From NCBI GenBank assembly GCA_937924035.1, contig CALDTK010000116.1:1-36971 (forward strand): DNA of 36,971 bases. Direction: 5' to 3'. A program made the translations under genes and the position numbers. Source of the DNA: an uncultured Saprospiraceae bacterium (GTDB lineage: Bacteria; Bacteroidota; Bacteroidia; Chitinophagales; Saprospiraceae). Below, in pieces: positions 8,766 to 17,052 of this stretch; positions within the stretch are counted from its first letter, which is position 1; every line of letters starts with the position of its first letter. The notes under the pieces are model-generated. The model was not told the origin of the DNA, did not search any database, and saw only the letters and a list, made by a program, of their open reading frames with translations.

Positions 8766-9302
8766 CTACTCGAAAAAGCTGAAATACGTTTTCCCGTAGG
8801 TGCGCAAATTTCGAAACCGCGGATGCTCTGAGAAATCATGATTGGGATTGTGCTCCAAAACAAATAGACCTCCTTGTGCGAGCAAATTCGTGCTGAAAAA
8901 CTTGTCTGGAATTGTGTCAAGTGTGGGCAAAGGGTACGGTGGGCCTGCAAAACAGTAGGTGTAACTCCCTTTATCAGTAGCCATAAACTTGAAAACATCT
9001 GAACGAACTACTCGCAAGTTGTCTTCGATCTTGAGCTCTTTTGCAAGACGCTGTACAAATCGAATTGCTGGAACGTGCTTGTCTACATATGTCGCGTATT
9101 CACATCCTCGACTTATACATTCGTAACAATGATTCCCCGTCCCTCCGAATAAATCGAGCATGCGCATATCCTCGAAATCAAGCTCATTCGTGAGGATATT
9201 AAATAGACCTTCCTTGCTGATATCTGTAGTAGGGCGGGTGGGCCATTTATCGGCTGGTGGTGTAAATCGACGACCTCTAAATTTGCCTGAGATAATCCGC
9301 AT
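8766..9302 (-). CDS. rsmD: 16S rRNA (guanine-N2)-methyltransferase, RsmD family
   Basis: This 178-residue protein is of the RsmD family, which methylates G966 of 16S rRNA using SAM. The family start MRIISGKFRGRRF, the segment RPTTDISKEGLFNIL, and the SAM-binding motif I DLFGGTGN (50-57) are all present. Motif IV, normally (D/N)PPY with the catalytic acidic or amide residue, reads GPPY at 120-123 (AGPPYPLP), so the usual Asp is Gly. The C-terminus is normal. Its ATG overlaps the stop codon of the DUF3822-like gene by one base (TAATG), so the two are translationally coupled. Family assignment is firm; activity is uncertain because of motif IV. Confidence 0.9.
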   Translation of the reverse strand: MRIISGKFRGRRFTPPADKWPTRPTTDISKEGLFNILTNELDFEDMRMLDLFGGTGNHCYECISRGCEYATYVDKHVPAIRFVQRLAKELKIEDNLRVVRSDVFKFMATDKGSYTYCFAGPPYPLPTLDTIPDKFFSTNLLAQGGLFVLEHNPNHDFSEHPRFRNLRTYGKTYFSFFE

Positions 9303-10036
9303 TAGTTTACTGGGATTGGTTGTTCACGTAATGCAACTTGGTGGGCGAGAAGTAGGTCAACAGGAGCAGTGGTAGGTCCCGTAGCTAGTTTATCATCAAG
9401 ATTTCTAAGGTCAAAATAGATTTTCATCTTTCGATAAAGCTGACCTTCTTCAGAAATCATTCCGCCTATATAGACAGGAGTGGTATTTCGATCTAAGCCA
9501 TACTGCTCAAGCATTGCAGCTAGGTGAAAAACTGCATCTGCATCTACCTGACAATGTTCGGCTTGGACAAGGACTACTTGATTTTGACGTACAAGTACCA
9601 TCCAGCAATGCTGATCGATAAAATAAGCTAGGCAATGGTTTTGAACTTGTTTGCGAAGTTCGTTTGCAGTGTGTACAAAGAGTTCTGCAATGTGGTTTCC
9701 GCTATATAGGGATTCTGGGACTTGAACGTTCCTGTCGTACACGCCCATAGCTTGGAGTTCTGGCAATGCGCTAACCCCAATATTTGCAAGATTTACAAGT
9801 GGATGCTTCTGACGTAAGTACTGCAATCGGTCCTTGTAACGGTATAATTTGGCAGGTACTAATTGCCATCGAAAACTTGTTTCGAATACCGTTCCAGGTC
9901 GCTCTTGGCTAAGAGCAGATAACTCTATTTGACGAGCGCTGTACCCACTATTACCCTCGCTAGTCCTTCTTCGAGAAAACAGATAGACTCCATCGTCGTG
10001 GACGATAGAAACCAAAGGGGTGGCCAAGGCCTGCAT
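9302..10036 (-). CDS. DUF3822-like protein
   Basis: This 244-residue protein resembles the Bacteroidota DUF3822 family, which in this phylum often sits directly upstream of rsmD, as here. It may have an ASKHA-like (actin/hexokinase-fold) shape, which I infer only from the alternating beta/alpha pattern. No signal peptide or membrane segment is seen. Both ends are coupled: its ATG overlaps the preceding stop codon (TAATG at 10034-10038) and its stop overlaps the rsmD start. The tight arrangement suggests matched expression, but a role in ribosome maturation would be guesswork. Confidence 0.75.
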   Translation of the reverse strand: MQALATPLVSIVHDDGVYLFSRRRTSEGNSGYSARQIELSALSQERPGTVFETSFRWQLVPAKLYRYKDRLQYLRQKHPLVNLANIGVSALPELQAMGVYDRNVQVPESLYSGNHIAELFVHTANELRKQVQNHCLAYFIDQHCWMVLVRQNQVVLVQAEHCQVDADAVFHLAAMLEQYGLDRNTTPVYIGGMISEEGQLYRKMKIYFDLRNLDDKLATGPTTAPVDLLLAHQVALREQPIPVN

Positions 10037-10620
10037 TATTCCCAGTTACCAGCTAGCGATGGGGTCGACATATTGCCGAACTTTATCGTCTTAGTAGGAT
10101 CGTAAGTGTTGTCGTAACGCGAAAAACGTGGATGAGCAAATGGCCCCATAAAGTGCTTATAGTTCGTACTCACCTCAACGACATTGACCAATGTTGATTG
10201 GTAAGTTGTTGTGTCGGCAGTAATGTCGAATTGAACACCATCAGTGTACGGAACGTAGCGAAGTGAATCTAATGGCAAGTTTAGAGACATTGCTGAATCC
10301 AAAGCAGAACGGAAGATAGTGTCGTATCGAATAACGCCATCAAAGTTTGGATCATCTGGATCACCAAAAACACTGACAATCGGAATTTTGCCGTTGCGAA
10401 GTACTTGATCTAGTGTATCAAAACTATTTGCAAATCCATCGCCAGTTACGTCACGAAAAAGCTGTTGTGCAGTTCTGACTTCCTTGAGTCGGTTGATTAC
10501 CGCATCTTGGCGTCGATTAAGTTCATCTCCAAAAGCGATAGGCTCACTAATTGAGCTAACCAACACCCAGATAAGTGCTGCTGCGATCGCTGCTAAGACC
10601 AAATTGATAACCGTCCTCAT
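10036..10620 (-). CDS. Conserved membrane-anchored Bacteroidota protein of unknown function
   Basis: This 194-residue protein (from ATG 10620) has a single N-terminal membrane anchor (INLVLAAIAAALIWVLVSSI). A periplasmic-type domain follows, starting EPIAFGDELNRRQDAVINRLKEVRTAQQLFRD. The anchor followed by an amphipathic helix and a region on sequence-progress words (GDGFANSFDTLDQVL) recalls pseudopilin-like proteins, and I remember homologues throughout Bacteroidota, but function is unknown. A longer frame starts at GTG 10650; ATG 10620 gives a better membrane start. The stop overlaps the start of the DUF3822-like gene by one base. Confidence 0.75.
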   Translation of the reverse strand: MRTVINLVLAAIAAALIWVLVSSISEPIAFGDELNRRQDAVINRLKEVRTAQQLFRDVTGDGFANSFDTLDQVLRNGKIPIVSVFGDPDDPNFDGVIRYDTIFRSALDSAMSLNLPLDSLRYVPYTDGVQFDITADTTTYQSTLVNVVEVSTNYKHFMGPFAHPRFSRYDNTYDPTKTIKFGNMSTPSLAGNWE

Positions 10621-10702
10621 AGTTGATTCCTTGTTTGGGCAATAATACACAAAGTCACGTCGTGGTTCGAATACATTTTACGACGCAATTTTGCACACAC
10701 AC

Positions 10703-10710
10703 TACTTTTG
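10703..10710 (+). promoter_or_regulatory. TACTTTTG, exact TAnnTTTG -7 box abutting tsaD
   Basis: TACTTTTG matches the Bacteroidota -7 consensus exactly and ends one base before ATG 10711. If it is the promoter, transcription would begin inside the annotated start region and the true tsaD start would be a later codon such as GTG 10732. Confidence 0.35.
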
Positions 10711-11742
10711 ATGCAAAAAGATAGAATTTTGGTGGTTGAACCCTGCATTTTAGCAATAGAAAGTTCCTGCGACGATACTTCAGCCGCTGTCTGGAGAGAC
10801 GGAAAATTACTCAGTAACGTAGTTGCTTCTCAGCTTATGCACGACGAAACAGGTGGTATTGTGCCTGAAGTTGCAAGTCGGGCTCATCAACAGGTCATTA
10901 TTCCAGTTGTGAAACGTGCCCTTGAGGACGCTCAAATTCGTCCACAAAATCTAGACGCTGTTGCTGTTACGCGAGGCCCAGGCCTTATGGGTAGCCTTGT
11001 TGTTGGTGTAGCTTTCGCCAAAACCTATGCAGCGGGCCTCGACATTCCAGTCATAGAAGTTCATCACATGGAGGCGCATGTTCTTGCTCATTTTGCAACC
11101 GAAAACAAGCCTGAATTTCCATTTTTATGCCTAACGGTAAGTGGTGGACACACCCAATTGCTTATTGTGAGAGGCCCATTTTCGTATGAAGAAATTGGTA
11201 GAACACTCGATGATGCTGCGGGTGAAGCCTTTGATAAAAGTGGAAAACTACTTGGACTTCCCTACCCTGCCGGACCTCATATAGACAGACTAGCCAAAGA
11301 AGGATCGCCAAAATTCGAATTTTCGAAGCAAAACATCGATGGTTACGACTTCAGTTACAGTGGACTTAAAACGAGTATCTTGTACTTTTTGCAAAAAGAA
11401 ATTCGTAAAAATCCTGACTTCGTTCATGAAAACCTAACCGATTTGGCTGCTTCAGTTCAGCATGCCATAGTCGAAAGCTTACTCATAAAAGTAGAGGCGG
11501 CGTTAGTCAAGACCGGACTTAGTCAACTTGCTTTAGCAGGCGGAGTGAGTGCAAATTCAGGATTACGTGAATCAGCAGAAAAGCTAACTAACAGACTCGG
11601 CGTAAAGCTTTATGCTACGCCTATCAAGCTTGCTACTGATAATGCTGGAATGATTGCCGCTGCAGCCTCTTTCGCGTACGCAGAGAATCGTTTTGCCGAA
11701 GATGACTTAGCACCTTCTGCACGTCTGGCTATGCGTTTTTGA
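10711..11742 (+). CDS. tsaD: tRNA N6-adenosine threonylcarbamoyltransferase
   Basis: TsaD transfers the threonylcarbamoyl group to A37 of ANN-decoding tRNAs in the TsaBDE complex. The 343-residue protein has the ASKHA-fold start LAIESSCDDTSAAV, the metal-binding HxxxH at H119 and H123 (HHMEAH), the nucleotide loop VSGGHTQLL, the family stretch DDAAGEAFDK, GGVSANSGLR and the C-terminal TDNAGMIA. A TTG frame extends one codon upstream; ATG 10711 is used here. The ten residues before CILAIES are extra compared with most TsaD proteins, so a downstream start such as GTG 10732 is possible. An exact copy of the 14-mer motif encodes AFAKT. Confidence 0.95.
   Translation: MQKDRILVVEPCILAIESSCDDTSAAVWRDGKLLSNVVASQLMHDETGGIVPEVASRAHQQVIIPVVKRALEDAQIRPQNLDAVAVTRGPGLMGSLVVGVAFAKTYAAGLDIPVIEVHHMEAHVLAHFATENKPEFPFLCLTVSGGHTQLLIVRGPFSYEEIGRTLDDAAGEAFDKSGKLLGLPYPAGPHIDRLAKEGSPKFEFSKQNIDGYDFSYSGLKTSILYFLQKEIRKNPDFVHENLTDLAASVQHAIVESLLIKVEAALVKTGLSQLALAGGVSANSGLRESAEKLTNRLGVKLYATPIKLATDNAGMIAAAASFAYAENRFAEDDLAPSARLAMRF
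11011..11024 (+). repeat. 14-mer motif, exact copy 2
   Basis: Exact GCTTTCGCCAAAAC inside tsaD, encoding AFAKT. Confidence 0.8.
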
Positions 11743-11747
11743 TGGAC

Positions 11748-12518
11748 TTAAAGCTGACCTAAAAGTCTTGCTTTTGTGTTTTCATAATCCGCCTCGCTAA
11801 TGAGCTCTCGCTCATAAAGAGAAGATAGTTCAGCAAGTTTCTGTGCAATGGTCGATTGCTGCTCTACATTTTCAGTGTGTACATCTCCAGAAGTATCTGC
11901 TGCAGAAGTGTAGGCTTCCGTTTCAGAAATCTCGGTGTCTTTTCCGAAAGCCGTTGCAGTCGCAGAAGTAGCAAAGTCTTTTCCCCTCCTAATTAATTCA
12001 TCAAACTTAAAACGACTTTTAGAGGAGACTTCATCGACCTCTTCCGCAACAGCTTCATCGCCTCTTTCCTTTTGCCATTCCATCACTTTTTCTTTACCCT
12101 TCTCGAACTGGTCACGATACACCTTTTTAAGACGCTCAGGGTCAAGATCAAGTATCGTCCCACCACTACTTAGATGTGTTTTGAAGGCCGTTCCTAACGC
12201 ATAACTACTTGCACCAGCCAAAACCCCACCGGTCACACTTCCAACCAGTGTACCAGCGATAGGCACCAATTTCACAATCGATGCTGCACCAATCCTCGCA
12301 AGTGCAGCACTTGTTAGAGAACTCACGAGTGCCTTACCTTTTGTGGCTGAAAAATCAACATCATAAACCTCGCAAAGGCTCCTAATCATATCAACTTGAA
12401 CTGCAGAAACTGCCGCTAGATCAGCCAAAGCCAATGGAATTGCACCTGCTCCTAGCGACCAAACGGAGTGGTTTCTGATGATCGTATCTGCATGCTTACT
12501 TCTTTCGTCTCGGGCCAT
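11748..12518 (-). CDS. DUF697-like membrane-associated protein with C-terminal SHOCT-like domain
   Basis: This is a 256-residue protein. Residues about 20-135 resemble the DUF697/YcjF region: a hydrophobic stretch AIPLALADLAAVSAVQVDMI, then VYDVDFSATKGKALVSSL and a Gly/Ala-rich segment VPIAGTLVGSVTGGVLAGAS likely inserting in the membrane. Residues about 135-220 are charged and low in complexity, rich in Glu, Lys and Ser. The last 35 residues (KLAELSSLYERELISEADYENTK) match the SHOCT short C-terminal domain, seen at the ends of many unrelated proteins and thought to mediate oligomerisation. DUF697 proteins are often tied to GTPases, but none is adjacent. Function is unknown. Confidence 0.7.
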   Translation of the reverse strand: MARDERSKHADTIIRNHSVWSLGAGAIPLALADLAAVSAVQVDMIRSLCEVYDVDFSATKGKALVSSLTSAALARIGAASIVKLVPIAGTLVGSVTGGVLAGASSYALGTAFKTHLSSGGTILDLDPERLKKVYRDQFEKGKEKVMEWQKERGDEAVAEEVDEVSSKSRFKFDELIRRGKDFATSATATAFGKDTEISETEAYTSAADTSGDVHTENVEQQSTIAQKLAELSSLYERELISEADYENTKARLLGQL

Positions 12519-12570
12519 GGTGTTTAGATTATTCTGTTAGCTATTGCATAAGATAACGCGCGAAGTAGAG

Positions 12571-12584
12571 GTTTTGGCGTAAGC
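12571..12584 (-). repeat. 14-mer motif, one mismatch (position 5)
   Basis: Minus strand reads GCTTACGCCAAAAC, between the FAD oxidoreductase and DUF697-like genes. Confidence 0.6.
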
Positions 12585-12629
12585 TCTAGACAGAACACTT
12601 AGGTTAACCGACGAAAACACTCCAACGCC

Positions 12630-13691
12630 CTATGCAGTGAAGCGATTCGCTATATCTATCTCAGAATCAAGTGGCCTATTATGCAATATTTTATCTAGGA
12701 GCGATTCTGTGCAAAAGGGACCCAAACTAGTGCCTTTCGTACCAAAACCGTTACAAATCCAGAGCCCTAGTCTATCGGGATGTTCACCTACTAGTGGACG
12801 TCTGTCTTTCACAGTTGGTCGCACTGCAGATGCGTGTTCATGGTTCTTGGGGATACTAATCTCGAATGCGGCAGCTTGCTCTTCTAAACGCTTTTTACCT
12901 TCTTGACTTGGAGTTTCATGCACAAAATGATCTTGGTTTGTTGCTCCAAGCCAGACCTCATCCTTTAGCCCGACGGGACAAATGAAGTAACTCATTTTAA
13001 TCGCCATATTTCGTGGCATCTCTCCTAATGAGAATCGAAACACCTCGCCTTTAGTGCCCCTCCAAGGCAGTTTACCCCACGTAGTAGACAATCTTGCAGC
13101 AGCACCTGTACAGTCAATGATATTCCTTGCGGTAAAACCTCCCAATCGCCAACCTTCATTAATTCTCTCAGCATCGTCAATATTGACATCTGAGGCAATG
13201 AGCCACCCCTTTTTCACTAAAAAAGCCCTGTAAGAACTAATTAGCTCGCGAAGATTTACTTGTACTGCTTGGAGGGTCGGCCCCACAATTTCAGGAACTT
13301 TTACCGCCAATTTGAGATCCATTTGGGGTTTATCCATGTATGGAGAATAGGCATCGTCACTGCGCCGCATATCCCATTGATTCAAGGCAGAAACTTCTGA
13401 AAGATCTCGATATACTGTGATCTCGTTAAGGAGTTTCACATCGAGTAATCGGGCTAGCTCCTCGTATACACTCAGGCTATTTAGCAAACCCTCGATTTTC
13501 CAAGTTTTTACAAAACGTCTTCCCGTTACAGGATTTACTATCCCAGCGGCCACATTACTACTAGCTAGTTGGTGTCCTCGATCAATAACTCGGTGATCTA
13601 AGCCTGCTCGCAGCATTCTGTAACTTAAAAGTGTTCCTGCCAGCCCTTGGCCAAGGATGAGATAGTCTACTTCCTGTTTAGTCATATTCAT
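12630..13691 (-). CDS. FAD-dependent oxidoreductase, DAO family
   Basis: This 353-residue flavoprotein has the N-terminal dinucleotide-binding motif LILGQGLAGTLLS (GxGxxG with the first Gly pair intact), followed by the DAO-type SSNVAAGIVNPVTGRRF segment. A second FAD contact IIDCTGAAA and the C-terminal CNGFGTKGTSLGPF motif are also present. The family oxidises amines or D-amino acids; the substrate here cannot be read from sequence. No signal peptide is present. The start may be ATG 13691 or ATG 13685; either way it overlaps the end of the YjbR-like gene (14 or 8 bases), implying translational coupling. Confidence 0.8.
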   Translation of the reverse strand: MNMTKQEVDYLILGQGLAGTLLSYRMLRAGLDHRVIDRGHQLASSNVAAGIVNPVTGRRFVKTWKIEGLLNSLSVYEELARLLDVKLLNEITVYRDLSEVSALNQWDMRRSDDAYSPYMDKPQMDLKLAVKVPEIVGPTLQAVQVNLRELISSYRAFLVKKGWLIASDVNIDDAERINEGWRLGGFTARNIIDCTGAAARLSTTWGKLPWRGTKGEVFRFSLGEMPRNMAIKMSYFICPVGLKDEVWLGATNQDHFVHETPSQEGKKRLEEQAAAFEISIPKNHEHASAVRPTVKDRRPLVGEHPDRLGLWICNGFGTKGTSLGPFCTESLLDKILHNRPLDSEIDIANRFTA

Positions 13692-14037
13692 CGAGCTCCG
13701 CTTGAATTTTCTTTGAAAGAGATTTTACAACAAGCGTGTAACTGGCGTCAATCCAATCTTTTATCACTTGATCACTAATTGCTTCTCGTTCCCAGTAAAC
13801 GCTATTCCAGTGCTTTTTACTCATGTGATAACCAGGCTCAACAGCTGCGTATTTTTCCCTAAGCCTTAAAGCCTCTTCCGGTTCACATTTTAAATTTAAT
13901 CTCGGTAGATCTAGTGAGAGAAGCGCAAACATCTTTCCTCCCACTTTATAAACCACTGTTTGAGGGCCAAATGGAGCTGTTGCTTCTGCGCCTTTTAGCT
14001 GTTCACAATAGGAGGCGATATTCTCGTGGTTATTCAT
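13678..14037 (-). CDS. MmcQ/YjbR family protein
   Basis: This 119-residue protein of the MmcQ/YjbR (CyaY-like fold) family is predicted to bind DNA. Family features are the N-terminal CEQLKGAEATAPFG, the central KVGGKMFALLSLD, LNLKCEPEEALRLRE and the C-terminal GYHMSKKHWNSVYW. Length is normal. The gene starts at ATG 14037 and overlaps the following FAD oxidoreductase gene. It is divergent from the sensor kinase across 138 bases. Confidence 0.85.
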   Translation of the reverse strand: MNNHENIASYCEQLKGAEATAPFGPQTVVYKVGGKMFALLSLDLPRLNLKCEPEEALRLREKYAAVEPGYHMSKKHWNSVYWEREAISDQVIKDWIDASYTLVVKSLSKKIQAELDEYD

Positions 14038-14175
14038 AAAAATGTGATTTTCTACGTAAAAGGGCTGTTTTCATCCCCATTTTAGGCTAAAGCTGGTCGT
14101 TTTTTAGCTTTTAGGTGATTGTGGCTTGGGAATTGAATTGAACAGTGAAGTCTCCAAAGTCAAGCGCCAAGCTAC

Positions 14176-15594
14176 ATGATTGAAATTCTAAATGACCTTG
14201 TCAAGTATAGGCTCATGCCTAGTCAAGTTCCAAATGACGAAATTTCTCGTCATCGGGCTGGTTTGCTTGCGTGGGTGCATTTGATTGCCATTGTCATGAG
14301 TGGGATACTGTTAATAGTCAGTATTCTTTTTGCAGAAGATCAAGATCCTCTACCTCTGCTAATCAGCTGTCTGGGATCAATCATCCTAGCGCATATTTAC
14401 AAGAAGTATGGCCAATTTAACATAAGCGGAAATTTGCTTGTTGTCTTACTTTTTGGAGTCTTGGCTTTTCAACTGGTTCCAACTGGTGGTCTGTACTCGG
14501 ATAACTTAATGTGGATGCTATTGCTTCCCACAGTTGCTTTCTTATTCACTTCTAAAAAGTATGGATATTTCTGGTCGATTATAGCGTTGGGTTCGATCGT
14601 TACGCTTTACGTACTAGAGATTAGATTTTCGCAAAATCACCGAGAGATAGCTCTAGGTTTTGATGCTTCTTATTACATGACCAGTTATCTTGGTTTGTTT
14701 ATACTAATGGTAGCAATCGTTTCACTTTTTGTTGATGGCAATAAGAACTTGCTCGAATCTCTTCATAAAACTTCAGAAAAACTTCGCTTGCGACAAGATG
14801 AGCTTGTTGCAAAAAATAGTCTACTGAAAAAGCAGGAAGCCGCCTTAAAAAGTAGTAATCAAGATTTAGAACTCTTCGCCTCTGTCGCAAGCCATGACCT
14901 TAAAGAGCCCTTACGTATGATTACCTCATACTCAAGATTACTTGAAAAAAATCTCAATACTTCTCTAAGCGAGCGTGATCAGGAGTTTCTGACATACATC
15001 AAAGAAGGTGGGCTTCGCATGCACACTATGATTGATGATTTGCTTGCCTACGGTAAACTAGGTCGTGACAATAAGGATGCTAAACCTATTGACCTAGACA
15101 AAACCCTATTTGTGGTTGAGAACAACCTTAAGCTTCGCCTTATTGAATCTGAAGGAAGTATAAGCTGGGATGCCTTACCGACGGTTCTTGGACATTCTAC
15201 TCAATTTGTCCAATTGTTTCAAAATCTAATCGCCAACAGCTTAAAGTTCAGCCGTGAAGGTGTAGCGCCGAATGTTACAATAACGGGTGCGCAGAGGAGC
15301 GATCTTTATGAAATTAAGCTTTCCGATAATGGAATAGGGATCGCTGCTGATGAGATTGATAATGTCTTTGGTGTTTTTCAGCGCCTTAGTAATTCCGCAA
15401 AATTTGAAGGGACTGGACTTGGTTTGGCTACAGTCAAGCGAATTATGGATGGTCTTGGAGGAGCTATCAAGGTAGAAAGCACTTTAGGCCTAGGAACAAG
15501 CTTCACGCTTTCTTTCCCACTAAAACTCACCGTTGGATTTGTTCAAGGGGATGTAGTGCCCGCGCGCACAAACGCGGCTCCAAAATTACATTGA
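14176..15594 (+). CDS. Membrane sensor histidine kinase (orphan)
   Basis: This is a 472-residue kinase. The N-terminal 190 residues contain about six hydrophobic segments with short loops, without a large periplasmic sensor. A coiled coil follows (about 190-230). The HisKA domain has the H-box SHDLKEPLRMI with phospho-acceptor His240. The ATPase domain shows the N-box QNLIANSLKFS, G1 DNGIGI, an F-box-like VFGVFQRL and G2 GTGLGLATV. This H-box resembles phytochrome-type kinases. No response regulator gene is adjacent, so its partner is elsewhere. The signal is unknown. Transmission probably involves a membrane-embedded sensor because extracytoplasmic loops are small. Confidence 0.88.
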   Translation: MIEILNDLVKYRLMPSQVPNDEISRHRAGLLAWVHLIAIVMSGILLIVSILFAEDQDPLPLLISCLGSIILAHIYKKYGQFNISGNLLVVLLFGVLAFQLVPTGGLYSDNLMWMLLLPTVAFLFTSKKYGYFWSIIALGSIVTLYVLEIRFSQNHREIALGFDASYYMTSYLGLFILMVAIVSLFVDGNKNLLESLHKTSEKLRLRQDELVAKNSLLKKQEAALKSSNQDLELFASVASHDLKEPLRMITSYSRLLEKNLNTSLSERDQEFLTYIKEGGLRMHTMIDDLLAYGKLGRDNKDAKPIDLDKTLFVVENNLKLRLIESEGSISWDALPTVLGHSTQFVQLFQNLIANSLKFSREGVAPNVTITGAQRSDLYEIKLSDNGIGIAADEIDNVFGVFQRLSNSAKFEGTGLGLATVKRIMDGLGGAIKVESTLGLGTSFTLSFPLKLTVGFVQGDVVPARTNAAPKLH

Positions 15595-15625
15595 AGCCGC
15601 GCCGAGTAACTTATCTATGTTACTC
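15573..15625. terminator. Pair of perfect hairpins at the convergent kinase/dehydrogenase junction
   Basis: CGCGGCT (15573-15579) pairs with AGCCGCG (15595-15601), spanning the kinase stop codon. GAGTAAC (15604-15610) pairs with GTTACTC (15619-15625). No long T-tract follows on either strand, so intrinsic termination is plausible but unproven. Confidence 0.4.
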
Positions 15626-15627
15626 CC

Positions 15628-17052
15628 TTATGGGAATATACCTAGTGCGAGATAGTCACTAGCAATCTTGTTGATGGCTACAACAAAGGCCGCAGTACGC
15701 AAATCAGGAACATCAGGATGATCCTCATAAACTGCTCGAATCTGCTGATAAGCCGTTACCATAGTTTCTTCGAGGCCTGAACGCACGAGATCTATTTCAT
15801 CCGCACCTCTAGCTATAATTTTACGATCTCGTTCAGATACAGTTTTACCTGTAGCTCCTTCTACAACATCAAGCATCGTCTTGTTGATGTTCTCATTGAA
15901 ACGCTTCTCCATACGTCCGAAACGCATGTGAGAAAGGTTCTTTAACCACTCAAAATAACTCACCGTTACACCTCCAGCATTGAGGTACATGTCAGGTATA
16001 ATGATTACTGCTCGTTCTTTCAAGATGAGCTGAGCAGCACTGGTAATTGGACCGTTTGCAGCCTCAGCGATAATCTTCGCCTTGATTTTTGAAGCATTCT
16101 CTTTGTGAATCACATTCTCGAGAGCAGCAGGCACTAGAATATCACAATCAATTTCCAAGCATTTCTCGCGTGCTTCTTTTCCAAAACTTTCAGCCCCAGG
16201 GAATCCAAGTATAGTTCCGTGCTCTTTACGGAACGCCAACAATTCATGAATGTCGATTCCATCTGGCTTATGGATGTAACCTTCAACCTCACCTACACCG
16301 ATGATTTTTACACCACCTTCATCTTGGGAAATCATTCCGGTGTAGCTACCGACGTTACCTAAACCTTGCAGAACCATGGTCTTACCCTCAATTCCAGTTT
16401 TAAGGCCAAGCTTTTTCATATCTGCCTCAAAAGAGCAACACTCTCGCATGCCATAGAATACACCTCTACCAGTAGCTTCAGTGCGCCCTTTAATTCCGTT
16501 TTGTGATTCCGGTTTGCCGGTTACGCAACCGGCTGCATCGATATCCATACCCGCGAAAGTGCGGTAGGTATCAAAAATCCAAGCCATTTCACGCGAACCT
16601 GTTCCATAATCAGGAGCTGGTACATCAACACTAGGTCCGATACAATTACGACGGATGAGTTCCATCGTATATCGACGAGTTATTTTCTCTAAATCCTCAG
16701 CTTCGTACTCCCATGGGTTTATTTTCACTCCACCCTTTGCACCACCAAATGGCACATCGACAATTGCACACTTGTAACTCATGAGGGCTGCAAGGGCCAT
16801 CACTTCATCTTGGTTTACGTGCATTGAATAGCGAATCCCACCCTTTGTAGGAGACCTGTGCTGAGAGTGCTGTACTCGATAGGCCTCAATTACTTTATAC
16901 TCCCCACCAATTCGAACAGGGAAGTTCATCCGATATATGGAATTGCATGCTTTGATTTGATCAAGCAGTCCGTCTGGATGACCAGTAAATGGAGCTGCAG
17001 CGTCAAAATAGTCTACAACTGATTGAAAGAAGCTTATGTTTTGATCACTCAT
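15628..17052 (-). CDS. Glu/Leu/Phe/Val dehydrogenase family, probable glutamate dehydrogenase
   Basis: This 474-residue oxidative deaminase interconverts an amino acid (probably glutamate) and its 2-oxo acid with NAD(P). The substrate-binding part shows KGGIRYSMHVNQDEVMALA and the catalytic lysine K94 in MSYKCAIVDVPFGGAKGGV. PAPDYGTGSREM follows. The Rossmann motif is LQGLGNVGSYTG, and the C-terminal part has PAALENVI and AEAANGPIT. A longer TTG frame exists, but ATG 17052 is chosen. That ATG overlaps the stop of the upstream ccmD-like gene by 8 bases (ATGAGTGA), so it is translationally coupled to the cytochrome c maturation genes. Cofactor preference was not determined. Confidence 0.9.
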   Translation of the reverse strand: MSDQNISFFQSVVDYFDAAAPFTGHPDGLLDQIKACNSIYRMNFPVRIGGEYKVIEAYRVQHSQHRSPTKGGIRYSMHVNQDEVMALAALMSYKCAIVDVPFGGAKGGVKINPWEYEAEDLEKITRRYTMELIRRNCIGPSVDVPAPDYGTGSREMAWIFDTYRTFAGMDIDAAGCVTGKPESQNGIKGRTEATGRGVFYGMRECCSFEADMKKLGLKTGIEGKTMVLQGLGNVGSYTGMISQDEGGVKIIGVGEVEGYIHKPDGIDIHELLAFRKEHGTILGFPGAESFGKEAREKCLEIDCDILVPAALENVIHKENASKIKAKIIAEAANGPITSAAQLILKERAVIIIPDMYLNAGGVTVSYFEWLKNLSHMRFGRMEKRFNENINKTMLDVVEGATGKTVSERDRKIIARGADEIDLVRSGLEETMVTAYQQIRAVYEDHPDVPDLRTAAFVVAINKIASDYLALGIFP

